Shown here piece after piece: positions 27,277 to 36,572 of a stretch of DNA of 64,000 nt; within the stretch, counting starts at the first letter, position 1, and every line of letters starts with the position of its first letter. Where the stretch lies: contig NZ_QVMI01000038.1 of NCBI RefSeq assembly GCF_010500965.1, forward strand, positions 1-64,000. Reading direction: 5' to 3'. The translations under genes were made by a program, and so were the position numbers. The notes beneath the pieces were generated by a model. It was not told the DNA's origin. It ran no database searches and saw nothing but the letters and a program-made list of their open reading frames with translations. The DNA comes from Bacteroides sp. 51. Lineage in GTDB: Bacteria; Bacteroidota; Bacteroidia; Bacteroidales; Bacteroidaceae.

Positions 27277-29418
27277 ATGAAGAAAGCTGTATTTTTCACT
27301 TTAAGTTTACTACTTCTTATGGCATGTACAAAAAGTAGCGATAAAAGTGGCTTCAGGCAAGCCGCCCCTCCTATCGCAGAAAAGAAAGAACACGTACGAA
27401 CACTACATGGTGATACGGTTCTTGATAATTATTACTGGATGTACGACTTCTTTGGAAAAGGTCCCGACAGTACACTCGTTATCGAATATCTGAATGCCGA
27501 AAATGCGTATGTAGATAGCGTCATGGCTAATACAACAGCCTTACAGAATTCTTTATTCGAGGAAATGAAAGGGCGCATAAAAGATAAAGATGAGAGTGTT
27601 CCTACATTCCGTAACGGATATTATTACTATACGCGCACGGAAGAGGGCAAACAATATCATAAATATTGCCGTAAGAAAGAAACATTAGAAGCACCCGAAG
27701 AAATACTGCTGGATGTAGATAAAATGGCCGAAGGATATGCATACTATGCTGTCGGAGGTGTCTTTATCAGCGATGACAACAAACTGATGGCATATAGTGT
27801 AGATGAAGTAAGCCGGAGGCAATATACTATATTTATCAAGAATCTGGAAACCGGAGAAATCTATAAAGAAACCATCCCCAATACACAAGGAGGGGCTGTT
27901 TGGGCAGCCGACAACAAGACCATCTTTTACACCTCAAAGAACCCTGTAACCTTATTGGGTGAGAAAATTAAAAAGCATGTTTTAGGTACCGATCCGGCTG
28001 CGGATGTTACGGTTTATGAAGAAAAAGATAAAACCAACTATATTGGTGTAGGAAAAACAAAAGACAGAAAGTATATCTTCGTTATATCACAGTCGACCAT
28101 GTCTTCCGAAACATTCTATATAGAATCCAGCCAGCCAAATGCTACATTCAAATCTTTCCAACCGCGAATGGAAGATGTTTTATACGATATCATTCCATTG
28201 GAAGACAGATTCCTTATCCTTACCAACATGGATGCTCAGAATTTCCGTGTAATGGAATGTCCGCTGGATAAAACCGGTGTGGAAAACTGGAAGGAGTATA
28301 TACCACACCGGGCAGATATCCTGATCGAAAGCGTAGATGGATTTAAAGACTTTATTGTAATCGAAGAACGCAAAGAAGGTTTGATACAATTACGTATCCG
28401 CCACCTGACAGATGGAAAAGAATATTATATTGATTTTGGAGAGCCTACTTATCTGGCATACACATCCGGTAATCCTGAATATAACACGGATGTAGTAAGA
28501 TATAACTATACATCAATGACCACTCCTTATTCTATTTATGACTATAACATGAATACGCAGGAGAAGAAACTGATGAAAGAGCAAGAGATAGTGGGAGGCT
28601 ATAATAAAGAGGAATATAAAACAGAAAGATTATATGCTACGGCAAAAGACGGAACAAAAGTACCCATCTCGATTGTTTATAAGAAAACGACAGCCAGAAC
28701 TGCCAAAACTCCGCTTCTGCTTTATGGGTATGGAAGTTATGGTAACAGCATGGATGCCACCTTTAGCAGTGGCCGGTTAAGTTTGCTGGACAGAGGATTC
28801 ATATATGCTCTTGCTCACATCCGTGGGGGACAGGAAATGGGCCGCCAATGGTATGAAGATGGTAAACTGCAAAAGAAGATCAATACATTTACCGACTTTA
28901 TCGCTTGCGGAGAATATCTGATCGCCGAAAATTATACCGGCAAAGGTCACTTATATGCTGAGGGTGGTAGCGCCGGAGGTCTTTTGATGGGAGCTGTTGT
29001 GAATATGGAGCCGGAATTATGGCATGGAATAATAGCAGACGTTCCGTTCGTTGATGTGATAAATACCATGTTAGATGAGGACATCCCTCTGACCACCAAT
29101 GAGTTTGGCGAATGGGGTAATCCGAAAGAAGAAGAGGCTTATTTTTATATGAAACGCTACGATCCATACGAAAATGTGGAAAAGAAGAACTATCCGAATA
29201 TGCTTGTCACTACTGGTCTTCACGATAGCCAGGTGCAATACTTTGAACCGGCAAAATGGGTAGCCAAACTTAGAGACATGAAGACGGACAACAACGTATT
29301 GTTATTGAAAACCAATATGGAGTTCGGTCACGGAGGAGCAAGCGGCAGATTTGATTATTTGCACGATGTAGCTTTGGCATATACATTCCTCTTAACGTTG
29401 GAAGGAATTAGTAAATAG
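27277..29418 (+). CDS. Oligopeptidase B-like prolyl oligopeptidase family lipoprotein
   Basis: A 713-residue S9A serine peptidase. An N-terminal lipobox (LLLMAC, Cys17) places it in the envelope, unlike cytosolic oligopeptidase B. A beta-propeller (about 90-430) shields the C-terminal alpha/beta-hydrolase domain, with Ser565 in GGSAGG, Asp650 in GLHDSQVQY and His685 in FGHGGASGRF. The motif HIRGGQEMGRQWYEDGK is typical of oligopeptidase B, which cuts short peptides after basic residues. The next gene starts 8 bases downstream and may be co-transcribed. Confidence 0.93.
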   Translation: MKKAVFFTLSLLLLMACTKSSDKSGFRQAAPPIAEKKEHVRTLHGDTVLDNYYWMYDFFGKGPDSTLVIEYLNAENAYVDSVMANTTALQNSLFEEMKGRIKDKDESVPTFRNGYYYYTRTEEGKQYHKYCRKKETLEAPEEILLDVDKMAEGYAYYAVGGVFISDDNKLMAYSVDEVSRRQYTIFIKNLETGEIYKETIPNTQGGAVWAADNKTIFYTSKNPVTLLGEKIKKHVLGTDPAADVTVYEEKDKTNYIGVGKTKDRKYIFVISQSTMSSETFYIESSQPNATFKSFQPRMEDVLYDIIPLEDRFLILTNMDAQNFRVMECPLDKTGVENWKEYIPHRADILIESVDGFKDFIVIEERKEGLIQLRIRHLTDGKEYYIDFGEPTYLAYTSGNPEYNTDVVRYNYTSMTTPYSIYDYNMNTQEKKLMKEQEIVGGYNKEEYKTERLYATAKDGTKVPISIVYKKTTARTAKTPLLLYGYGSYGNSMDATFSSGRLSLLDRGFIYALAHIRGGQEMGRQWYEDGKLQKKINTFTDFIACGEYLIAENYTGKGHLYAEGGSAGGLLMGAVVNMEPELWHGIIADVPFVDVINTMLDEDIPLTTNEFGEWGNPKEEEAYFYMKRYDPYENVEKKNYPNMLVTTGLHDSQVQYFEPAKWVAKLRDMKTDNNVLLLKTNMEFGHGGASGRFDYLHDVALAYTFLLTLEGISK

Positions 29419-29426
29419 ATATAAGT

Positions 29427-29867
29427 ATGTCGGAAAATGTTAAGCCACCCCGGAGTGGTTGGAAAAAGTTTAAGATAATAGCACTTGCTATTATCATTCT
29501 AGGATTAGCCGGTTTTGTTGGCATTCGCTATTACTACCCGTATGGCGAAGGCGTAAAGACCGGTCAACTAAACTTCGTTGTTTACAAAGGAGTAGTATTC
29601 AAAACCTACGAGGGGAAGCTGATTCAAACCGGCTTTTGGTCGAATAGTGGAGGAATACAATCGAATGAATTTGAGTTCTCCATCTCCGATCCGAAGATTG
29701 CAGATTCTCTTATGCATGCAGGCGGACAAATTGTAGATTTGCATTATAAAGAGTATTTCGGAACATTGCCTTGGAGAGGACATTCACGGTATATCGTGGA
29801 TGACATTCTGAAAATAACTCCTTCACGGAGTAATGCAATGGAAGTAATGCCTCCTGTTGCGGAGTAG
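29427..29867 (+). CDS. Conserved membrane-anchored protein of unknown function
   Basis: A 146-residue protein with one N-terminal transmembrane helix (about 15-36) followed by an extracytoplasmic domain. I recognise it as a conserved Bacteroidales hypothetical sometimes labelled '6-phosphogluconate dehydrogenase' in databases, without any sequence basis for that name. The soluble part has a GHSRYIVDDIL segment. It follows the peptidase gene by 8 bases and a strong terminator ends the pair, so both probably form one transcript. Confidence 0.75.
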   Translation: MSENVKPPRSGWKKFKIIALAIIILGLAGFVGIRYYYPYGEGVKTGQLNFVVYKGVVFKTYEGKLIQTGFWSNSGGIQSNEFEFSISDPKIADSLMHAGGQIVDLHYKEYFGTLPWRGHSRYIVDDILKITPSRSNAMEVMPPVAE

Positions 29868-29888
29868 CTTCGGTAAGATTGTTGTTTT

Positions 29889-29933
29889 AAAAGAGGTATA
29901 TTCATCAAATTTTGTGAATATACCTCTTTTTGT
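29889..29933 (+). terminator. Intrinsic terminator
   Basis: Stem AGAGGTATATTCA (29892-29904) / TGAATATACCTCT (29915-29927) followed by TTTTTG. Confidence 0.85.
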
Positions 29934-30049
29934 ATGAACAAAAAGAAAGGGCACATGTTTACGTCTATGTAACAATAAAGATTTCACATGTTTTTTGTCA
30001 TAAAAAACATATCGTTTTTATATATAAATTTAACTTAAACAGAAAAATT

Positions 30050-30529
30050 ATGAAGAAAGTAATCTTTTATGCTTTAGCCCTGATGATATCGGGTCTATCA
30101 TTGCAATCCTGTAAAACAAGTGACAAGGATTTGCAAACCAACGTTCAAACCGAGATTAACAAAAAAACAAACCAGGTAACTGCTACAGTAAATGCCGGAG
30201 TCGCTACACTGGTAGGAACCGTTAATTCGGATGCAGAACGCTTTTCAGTAGATAGTATTGCGCGCTCGGTTAAAAACATTAAATCTGTAGTGAATAATAC
30301 AACCGTAAAAAAGGCGGCTCCTGTAATCAAAGTGGATGCCGACGGAACAATCAAATCAACCATTGATACGGCCTTAGCTGCGGGTGGGTTTAAGAATGTA
30401 TTGGTCGAGGTTAAAGACGGAGAGGTAACACTTACCGGTAATGCTAAACGTGCCGACATTCAGAAAATCATGCAGATTGCCAATGAAGCTAATGTGAAGA
30501 AAGTAAATAACAAAATCGACTTGAAATAA
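30050..30529 (+). CDS. BON-domain lipoprotein
   Basis: A 159-residue lipoprotein (lipobox LSLQSC, Cys21) with two BON-type repeats, about 30-85 and 95-158, each with the GVATLVGTV or GEVTLTGNA core. BON domains bind membranes or other envelope parts. The frame is open from 29930 but ATG 30050 gives a proper signal sequence. Its TAA overlaps the ATG of the Kbp-like gene (TAATG), so the two are translationally coupled. Confidence 0.88.
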   Translation: MKKVIFYALALMISGLSLQSCKTSDKDLQTNVQTEINKKTNQVTATVNAGVATLVGTVNSDAERFSVDSIARSVKNIKSVVNNTTVKKAAPVIKVDADGTIKSTIDTALAAGGFKNVLVEVKDGEVTLTGNAKRADIQKIMQIANEANVKKVNNKIDLK

Positions 30530-30897
30530 TGGGACTACAAGATAAATACAAAACATTGATAGATTTTGCTCAGAACTCTAAAGTAGCCAATCTGTCTATT
30601 GTCGAAAATGATGGAGTACTCCACATTTCGGGAACGACATCACCCACCAACAAAGAGGCCATGTGGAATATCTATAACCAAATAGACCCCGATATGCGCG
30701 CCGGCGATGTGGTGATGAACATTGAAGAAGATGGTAGCGAAGAAATCTACGAAGTAAAAGCCGGAGATAACTTAAGCAAAATAGCTAAGAAATACCCCAA
30801 TATGACCTGGCAGAAAATCTTTGAAGCCAACAAAGGCTTGATCAAAGATCCCAATAAAATCTTCCCGGGACAGAAAATTAAAATCCCGGTAGGGTAA
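30529..30897 (+). CDS. Kbp/YgaU-like BON-LysM protein
   Basis: A 122-residue protein without a signal peptide. Residues about 1-70 resemble a BON domain and 73-121 are a LysM domain (YEVKAGDNLSKIAKKY, IFPGQKIKIP). The order and the missing signal match E. coli Kbp (YgaU), a cytoplasmic potassium-binding protein of 149 residues, so a similar role is possible. It is coupled by a one-base overlap to a BON lipoprotein, an arrangement worth noting. A hairpin terminator follows. Confidence 0.85.
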   Translation: MGLQDKYKTLIDFAQNSKVANLSIVENDGVLHISGTTSPTNKEAMWNIYNQIDPDMRAGDVVMNIEEDGSEEIYEVKAGDNLSKIAKKYPNMTWQKIFEANKGLIKDPNKIFPGQKIKIPVG

Positions 30898-30941
30898 GGC
30901 AGCAAGCCGCCGTATAGTCGGATGTCGTAGCTAAGTTTTGA

Positions 30942-30986
30942 AGCAGCCGTTTTATCTCGTTAGAATAGATATTACGGCTGCTTTTA
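30942..30986 (+). terminator. Hairpin terminator after the BON-LysM pair
   Basis: AGCAGCCGT (30942-30950) pairs with ACGGCTGCT (30974-30982) and TTT follows. Confidence 0.65.
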
Positions 30987-31013
30987 TGACACTTCCGAAC
31001 AGGCCCATTGCAG

Positions 31014-31631
31014 CTATTTCTTTATTACTTTGATCTGAGTTTTAACTGATTTCCCAAACAATTCTTCCTCTTCCGTATTCAAGGCAATACTTACCACAGA
31101 GATTTTCTTTTCTGTGTTCTCTTTGTCAATCGTAGCATTTCTAGTCAGCAACACTTTACCTTTTGCATCTACAAAATCAAATGTACATGCATAGTCGCCC
31201 GGTTCGAGAATGATGAAGTAGGCATCAAGCACCGGAGTATCTTTTATTTTTCCGTATTGTTGAAGCACAATACCGCTGGAGAAATTATCTTCGTGAGGAA
31301 CCGCATCGTAATACTCGGTGAGTAAACCTCCTTCAAACCCATCTAAAGCCTGCACAAAAGTACGACCTGTCACAGAAGCAACATGTGTTGCGTGCTCATT
31401 TAGCTGGCGGTCAACACTTTTTCCGGCGCCTTTCAACACAGCACCAAGAGCATCTGTCATTTTTTCACTGGTCGACTCACCATGTTCGGCGATAGATTCG
31501 CTCACACCTTCAAGCGCACTCATGCTCAAATCGGTTACTTTCTTTGCTGTTTTCTGTACACAACTCTCACAGGAGGAGAAAAATAATATAGCCACAAGCA
31601 TTATGGCTATTACAAGTAGTTGTTTATTCAT
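31014..31631 (-). CDS. Conserved lipoprotein of unknown function
   Basis: A 205-residue lipoprotein (lipobox FFSSC, Cys21). A helical stretch (about 22-95, rich in Ala, Glu, Ser and Lys) is followed by a beta-rich domain with the segments LEPGDYACTFDFVDAKGKV and SVVSIALNTEEEELFGKSV. I do not recognise a family. The ATG at 31631 is preferred to one further upstream because it begins the signal sequence. The HAD phosphatase gene is 45 bases upstream on the same strand. Confidence 0.75.
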   Translation of the reverse strand: MNKQLLVIAIMLVAILFFSSCESCVQKTAKKVTDLSMSALEGVSESIAEHGESTSEKMTDALGAVLKGAGKSVDRQLNEHATHVASVTGRTFVQALDGFEGGLLTEYYDAVPHEDNFSSGIVLQQYGKIKDTPVLDAYFIILEPGDYACTFDFVDAKGKVLLTRNATIDKENTEKKISVVSIALNTEEEELFGKSVKTQIKVIKK

Positions 31632-31676
31632 CTTATTTTGGTTTAAAATTTTGTTTGCAATAATCAATAACTGGGA

Positions 31677-32327
31677 TTATTTACCAGTCAACGGAATAAT
31701 ATTTTTCAGTTCCGGAATGATTCCGATATGTGGAAAACGCTCAAGTTCTTCTTTCATTGTCATGCCTGTGGTGACTCCGATAAAATCCACTCCGGAATTC
31801 TTTGCTGTTTCGCCATCCACTACACTATCTCCCACATAAAGCACATTGGCGGACGATATTCCCAAACGTTCCAAGGCAAGAGTCACTCCCTGCGGATCTG
31901 GTTTGTGTTTCGTTACATCCTCACCGCCCACGATCACATCAAACCATCCTTCCGGAAGATATTTCCCGAAAAATTCCAGGATACGAAACCGGTACTTAGT
32001 CGAGATTATTCCAACCTTAGCACCATTCGCCTTGAAATATTCCAGAACCTCCAGCGTGTCGGGATAAATATGGGTATTTACGGTCATATATGTATCTGCT
32101 TCTTTCACATATTCTTTTCTCCAGTTTTCCAGTTGCTCAGCATTCGTTTCTCCTGTGAGAATGGAGAAAGAATCCTCCAAGGTCTTTCCAATAGTACGTT
32201 TTATGGTTTCATCAGCAACGTCTGTGTAGCCATGTCGCTTTAACACCTGCTGGAAACAAGTTACAATACCTCGGGAAGAATCGGCTAGGGTATAATCAAA
32301 ATCAAATAGTACAGCCTTGTATTTCAT
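31677..32327 (-). CDS. HAD-superfamily phosphatase, phosphoglycolate/PPi phosphatase-like
   Basis: A 216-residue HAD hydrolase. Motif I is FDFDYTLADS (nucleophile Asp9, acid Asp11), motif II ISTKYR, motif III Lys in HKPDPQGV, and motif IV VGDSVVDGETAKNSG. The helical cap between motifs I and II is the type seen in phosphoglycolate phosphatase and PpaX. The natural substrate is unknown. ATG 32327 gives the standard N-terminus; an upstream in-frame ATG at 32387 would add 20 atypical residues. Confidence 0.88.
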   Translation of the reverse strand: MKYKAVLFDFDYTLADSSRGIVTCFQQVLKRHGYTDVADETIKRTIGKTLEDSFSILTGETNAEQLENWRKEYVKEADTYMTVNTHIYPDTLEVLEYFKANGAKVGIISTKYRFRILEFFGKYLPEGWFDVIVGGEDVTKHKPDPQGVTLALERLGISSANVLYVGDSVVDGETAKNSGVDFIGVTTGMTMKEELERFPHIGIIPELKNIIPLTGK

Positions 32328-32544
32328 GCTAAAGTTTTCGGCAAAGATAAAGAAACGTTTTATGACAGGCAAATTCTGTGTGCCCAACTACCCTATGGAG
32401 GCCATCATAGTATGCTGCTGAACTTTCTCTTAATCCTGTTGTTAATCATTATACCAATTTATAGTGATTGACATGGGTCGGTTTATTTTAGACCTTTGTA
32501 CCTGCAAAATCAGTAATTAACGAATGTACAAAAACCATATAACA

Positions 32545-33291
32545 ATGAAAAAGATCGTTTTGCTCCGCCACGGGGAGAGTACCTGGAATCAAGAGAACCG
32601 GTTTACCGGATGGACAGATGTAGACCTGACCGAAAAAGGTGTTCAGGAAGCCACTAAAGCCGGTGACCTGCTTAAAAAAGAAGGTTTTGTTTTCGACAAA
32701 GCCTATACATCTTATTTAAAACGCGCCATTAAAACGTTGAACTGCGTATTAGACCGTATGGATCAGGATTGGATCCCGGTAGAGAAAAACTGGCGTCTTA
32801 ACGAGAAGCATTACGGAACACTGCAAGGTCTCAACAAAGCCGAAACAGCAGAGAAGTACGGCGATGAGCAAGTATTGATCTGGCGTCGCAGTTACGACAT
32901 CGCTCCATTGCCATTGGAAGAAAATGATCCGCGTAACCCTCGCCTGGATATCCGGTACAAAGATGTCGATAATAACGACCTGCCACGTACCGAATCCCTG
33001 AAAGACACTGTCGACCGGATTCTGCCTTATTGGCACGAAACCATCTTCCCTACCCTCAAAAGTGCAGATCAGATATTGGTTGCCGCACATGGTAACAGCC
33101 TGCGGGGAATCATCAAATACCTCAAAAATATTTCCAACGAAGAAATTGTACACCTAAACCTACCGACAGCTGTACCTTATGTTTTTGAATTTGACGATAA
33201 CCTGAATCTGGTAAAAGATTATTTCCTTGGCGATCCCGAAGAAATCAAAAAACTAATGGACGCTGTTGCTAATCAAGGCAAGAAGAAGTAG
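32545..33291 (+). CDS. gpmA: 2,3-bisphosphoglycerate-dependent phosphoglycerate mutase GpmA
   Basis: A 248-residue glycolytic enzyme interconverting 3- and 2-phosphoglycerate. The phosphohistidine motif [10 protein letters not shown] contains His9, the second active-site histidine is His182 in AAHGNSLRG, and Glu87 lies in [11 protein letters not shown]. Length and motifs match cofactor-dependent GpmA. ATG 32545 is chosen, since upstream in-frame residues are not conserved. A perfect hairpin terminator follows, so it is monocistronic. Confidence 0.96.
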   Translation: MKKIVLLRHGESTWNQENRFTGWTDVDLTEKGVQEATKAGDLLKKEGFVFDKAYTSYLKRAIKTLNCVLDRMDQDWIPVEKNWRLNEKHYGTLQGLNKAETAEKYGDEQVLIWRRSYDIAPLPLEENDPRNPRLDIRYKDVDNNDLPRTESLKDTVDRILPYWHETIFPTLKSADQILVAAHGNSLRGIIKYLKNISNEEIVHLNLPTAVPYVFEFDDNLNLVKDYFLGDPEEIKKLMDAVANQGKKK

Positions 33292-33324
33292 GCTTACACA
33301 CCGTTTAGGCCATTACCTTGACTC

Positions 33325-33362
33325 CTTCCCCGATAGGATGCATCCTATCGGGGAAGTTTTGT
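33325..33362 (+). terminator. Perfect intrinsic terminator of gpmA
   Basis: CTTCCCCGATAGGATG (33325-33340) is a perfect 16-base inverse of 33341-33356, followed by TTTTGTTT. Confidence 0.9.
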
Positions 33363-33482
33363 TTCATACCATCGGTAGCCGTGTGCAAATCAATTATATC
33401 CGATTTACTCTTCCTTATTATACGATTGATATATAAATTTAAAATAAATTAGCTTTAATATTTATTAATTAAAATATTTTCG

Positions 33483-33490
33483 TATCTTTG
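33483..33490 (+). promoter_or_regulatory. Putative -7 box for the DUF4488 gene
   Basis: TATCTTTG within an AT-rich region, 67 bases before the start codon. Confidence 0.45.
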
Positions 33491-33556
33491 ATATATGCTG
33501 TAAGAGGCCTTTGTTTTCGGAATGAACTGAGTATCCACTAAATATTTATATTCGGT

Positions 33557-34048
33557 ATGAAAACACGTTATATCTTTACCTTATTAACAGCGATGCTGTT
33601 GATGGTACCCGGTGTCATGGCACAGAAAAAGAAAAAGTTTCAGGAAGCCAACCTGAAAGGTATCTGGCAAATGTGCTGTTATGTATCTGAATCTCCGGAC
33701 ACTCCCGGCGACTTAAAACCAAGCAATACTTTCAAAATACTTTCGGATGACGGCCGTATCACAAATTTTACAGTGATTCCCAACAAAGGCGCGATAATCA
33801 ACGGATACGGTACGTATGCACAAGTATCAGACGGAGTATACCATGAAAATATTGAGCGCTCCATCCACCTGCCCATGCTCAACAGTGCGGTTAATACCTT
33901 GTATTTTGAAATCCAGGATGACAAATACCTGCGTTTGAAGTTCTACATTGAAAAAGATGAGAACGATAACATACTTGACGCCTGGTATCACGAAACTTGG
34001 GTAAGAGTAGAAATGCCGGATAAAATGCCGGAAAACATAATCAGATAA
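33557..34048 (+). CDS. Secreted DUF4488 protein
   Basis: A 163-residue exported protein with a signal peptide (about 1-22). The mature part looks like a small beta-barrel, with the opening [14 protein letters not shown] and later [15 protein letters not shown], matching the DUF4488 pattern of Bacteroidales secreted proteins with a lipocalin-like fold. Function is unknown. It stands alone between gpmA and the peroxiredoxin gene. Confidence 0.75.
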   Translation: MKTRYIFTLLTAMLLMVPGVMAQKKKKFQEANLKGIWQMCCYVSESPDTPGDLKPSNTFKILSDDGRITNFTVIPNKGAIINGYGTYAQVSDGVYHENIERSIHLPMLNSAVNTLYFEIQDDKYLRLKFYIEKDENDNILDAWYHETWVRVEMPDKMPENIIR

Positions 34049-34124
34049 TATAAATTCGGAGCAAGTCACTGCCTCGTCTCATCGATAAAACCTCTTTCCT
34101 GATAGATTAATTATATAAACTTTT

Positions 34125-34157
34125 ATTGATAGAGTATTTTTAGAACGAGTATCTTTG
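34125..34157 (+). promoter_or_regulatory. Bacteroidetes-type promoter of the peroxiredoxin gene
   Basis: A -33 like TTG (34126-34128), a 21-base spacer and TATCTTTG (34150-34157). The start codon lies 41 bases downstream. Confidence 0.6.
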
Positions 34158-34197
34158 AGAAAAGATTTTTTCAATTATCAATAAAATATAATTAGGT

Positions 34198-34830
34198 ATG
34201 AGATCATTAGTAGGTAAACTTGCTCCTGATTTTAAGGCTTCGGCCGTAATCAACGGGCATGAGATTGTTCAGGACTTTTCATTAAGCCAATACCGTGGCA
34301 ATAAGTATGTGGTATTCTTCTTCTATCCGATGGACTTTACATTCGTATGTCCAACAGAGTTGCATGCATTCCAGGAAAAACTTGTTGAATTTGAGAAACG
34401 CAATGTAGCCGTAATAGGTTGCTCTGTCGACTCAGAGTACTCTCACTTCTCCTGGTTACAAATGCCAAAGAAAGAAGGAGGAATACAGGGGGTAAAATAT
34501 CCAATCGTATCCGACTTTTCTAAAGAAATCTCCGAAAATTATGGCGTACTTGCCGGTGATTATTCGTTGGATGAAAACGGAAAGATCAAATATGAAGGAG
34601 CACCCGTAGCTTTCCGTGGCTTATTCCTGATTGATAAAGAAGGAATTGTACGCCATATGGTAATCAATGACCTCCCTTTGGGACGTAATGTAGATGAAGT
34701 TCTGCGAATGGTTGATGCTTTGCAACATTTTGAAGAAAACGGCGAAGTTTGCCCGGCAAACTGGTCGAAAGGAAAAGATGCACTAAAAGCAACGGAAGAA
34801 GGCATCTCTGATTACTTGAGTAATCACTGA
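34198..34830 (+). CDS. Typical 2-Cys peroxiredoxin (AhpC/Prx1 family)
   Basis: A 210-residue thiol peroxidase that reduces hydrogen and organic peroxides. Peroxidatic Cys51 sits in DFTFVCPTE and resolving Cys185 in GEVCPANW, the 2-Cys pattern. Arg in RGLFLIDKEG completes the active site. No ahpF gene is nearby, so the reductant is probably a thioredoxin system. It is monocistronic, with its own promoter and terminator. Confidence 0.95.
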   Translation: MRSLVGKLAPDFKASAVINGHEIVQDFSLSQYRGNKYVVFFFYPMDFTFVCPTELHAFQEKLVEFEKRNVAVIGCSVDSEYSHFSWLQMPKKEGGIQGVKYPIVSDFSKEISENYGVLAGDYSLDENGKIKYEGAPVAFRGLFLIDKEGIVRHMVINDLPLGRNVDEVLRMVDALQHFEENGEVCPANWSKGKDALKATEEGISDYLSNH

Positions 34831-34853
34831 TAACACACAACATAGTCTTGGTT

Positions 34854-34897
34854 AAAAGTCAGGTTGGAGTTTTTATGCTATCAACCTGACTTTTTTT
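34854..34897 (+). terminator. Intrinsic terminator of the peroxiredoxin gene
   Basis: AAGTCAGGTTG and CAACCTGACTT form the stem, followed by a run of T. It sits between convergent genes and may serve both. Confidence 0.85.
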
Positions 34898-34907
34898 ATG
34901 TTTATCA

Positions 34908-36401
34908 CTAGGAATGTAGATCGAGAATAAATCGTGTACCCTTTTTGTATTCGGGATCTACTTTCAATGTTCCATTAAGTTTATAAGCCATCAAACGGCA
35001 AATGGGAAGTCCCCAACCATTTTCCTGTGCTAAAGGTTCGGTATCAGCAAAAGGTTTAAACAGCGCTTCCTGCATATCCGGTTCAATCACTGCCCCTGTG
35101 TCTGTTATAAGAAACTGACCGGTACGGGCATTACGTTTTTTAAACTCCAACGAAATCTTTCCGGTTTCCGTATTTGCAGAAGCCCGGGAAAGTAAATAGG
35201 ACAAGATATACTCTAATGCCTCTACATTTGTTTTCATACTTACCCTTGGCGCAGTCACTACCGATTCAATTCCGGTACGGAAATTCGGGCTTGCCTTCTC
35301 CATTACAGTTTCACAAAGCAGCTTCACATCCAGGTTGTTTACAGGATAAGTTTCCTCCCGGGTTTCTTCCAGTGAAATGTAGGTTTGCATATTCGTAATT
35401 CTCCGTTTCAAAGCAACAATACTTTGAGCAATCGTTTTAGAGTCCGAACTTTCGCCCGCCTCTTCCATTACTTCTAAAGTAGGAGTAATCTGCGTATTGA
35501 TATTGCTGATAAAGTGAGATTTCTGCGCATTACTTTCATTAGCAATCTTCAAACTCTTCTTTAGTTTTCTGACCTGATAGATGCTCTTGAAGAGCAACAA
35601 AAGCAGAACAACACCTACAGCGGCTAAAGCTATAATTATTGTCCACAGTCCGATAGTTACCATTTTATTGGCACTGATGGTTTGTTCTTTTTCTTCCAGG
35701 TTTTGTTGAAGAACAGTGTGCTCCTGTTTCAGTATTTCCAGTTCCTGGGCAGCTCTTACCATATTAATAGAATCTTGCCAAACCGTATACAAATTCTGCA
35801 CAGTTTTGGTTAATGGAGATATCTTTTTACGTTCGGCATAGGCCAGCATATTTTTGTAACAATCTTCTCTGTCGTGTCCATCGTTACTGCTCACACATCT
35901 TTGCAAGAGTTCTTTATATGCTTCCAGACTTCTGTTTGCTTGTCCGAAAGCATGGTAGTATTCGGCATCCGTCAATAGCATATTATCCCTCAACGCTTTT
36001 TCATCTTTCAGATGTGTCATGCAGTAGTGCATCAGATTAAACTGAGTTTTACTACTCTCCGACTTACCTTCATTGATATACATACGAAGCCGTTGGTTAG
36101 CCAACAGGAAGCGCGAACGGAAATTGGTTTTCTTTGTTTGCTTTTCGCTATCAATAACCATTTGATCCATTTGATAAAGAATGGAAGCAGTTTCTTTCAG
36201 ATTACGGGTTTCAGTCAGCATTTCGGCAACCTTCACCCCTTTCTCCACGGCACCATCTACATTTTTTTGCCGATATAACTCTTGAAATTCTTTTTTCAGG
36301 GATGTCAACTCGGCTTCATTGATTTGGGGGTTCAAATTAATTTGCCCCTGAGCCGTACCATAAAAAAACACACTAAGTAAGATTACTATAAATTTCTTCA
36401 T
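34908..36401 (-). CDS. Degenerate membrane sensor kinase (no phospho-acceptor His)
   Basis: A 497-residue protein with a signal peptide (about 1-19), an extracytoplasmic helical, TPR-like region (about 30-210), a coiled coil (215-245), a membrane helix (247-271) and a cytoplasmic kinase-like module. At the HisKA H box, NINTQITPTLE replaces the usual SHEIRTPL, with Thr303 in place of His. The N box reads YILSYLLSRA and lacks the key Asn. DTG (434-436) and GWGLPI (462-467) remain. It probably does not autophosphorylate and may act as a regulatory pseudokinase. It is divergent from the M24 peptidase gene. Confidence 0.85.
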   Translation of the reverse strand: MKKFIVILLSVFFYGTAQGQINLNPQINEAELTSLKKEFQELYRQKNVDGAVEKGVKVAEMLTETRNLKETASILYQMDQMVIDSEKQTKKTNFRSRFLLANQRLRMYINEGKSESSKTQFNLMHYCMTHLKDEKALRDNMLLTDAEYYHAFGQANRSLEAYKELLQRCVSSNDGHDREDCYKNMLAYAERKKISPLTKTVQNLYTVWQDSINMVRAAQELEILKQEHTVLQQNLEEKEQTISANKMVTIGLWTIIIALAAVGVVLLLLLFKSIYQVRKLKKSLKIANESNAQKSHFISNINTQITPTLEVMEEAGESSDSKTIAQSIVALKRRITNMQTYISLEETREETYPVNNLDVKLLCETVMEKASPNFRTGIESVVTAPRVSMKTNVEALEYILSYLLSRASANTETGKISLEFKKRNARTGQFLITDTGAVIEPDMQEALFKPFADTEPLAQENGWGLPICRLMAYKLNGTLKVDPEYKKGTRFILDLHS

Positions 36402-36537
36402 TTTATTTCACTCAAATATTAATTCTATCTATCGAAGCCGTCGTACGCTTCGTAAAGGTATGACAAAGATATATTATTTAGCTGTATAGATTGACACAAA
36501 AACCACGTAAAAACGTGAAATCTTAAATATTTTGCTC

Positions 36538-36545
36538 TAACTTTG
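36538..36545 (+). promoter_or_regulatory. Putative -7 box for the M24 peptidase gene
   Basis: TAACTTTG fits TAnnTTTG and lies 28 bases before the start codon. Confidence 0.45.
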
Positions 36546-36572
36546 TAAGCCTTAAACAAAAATTAAAATGAA

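Noticed and set aside
29930-30049. Longer start for the BON lipoprotein
   Set aside because: It would bury the lipoprotein signal; ATG 30050 gives a proper signal and lipobox.
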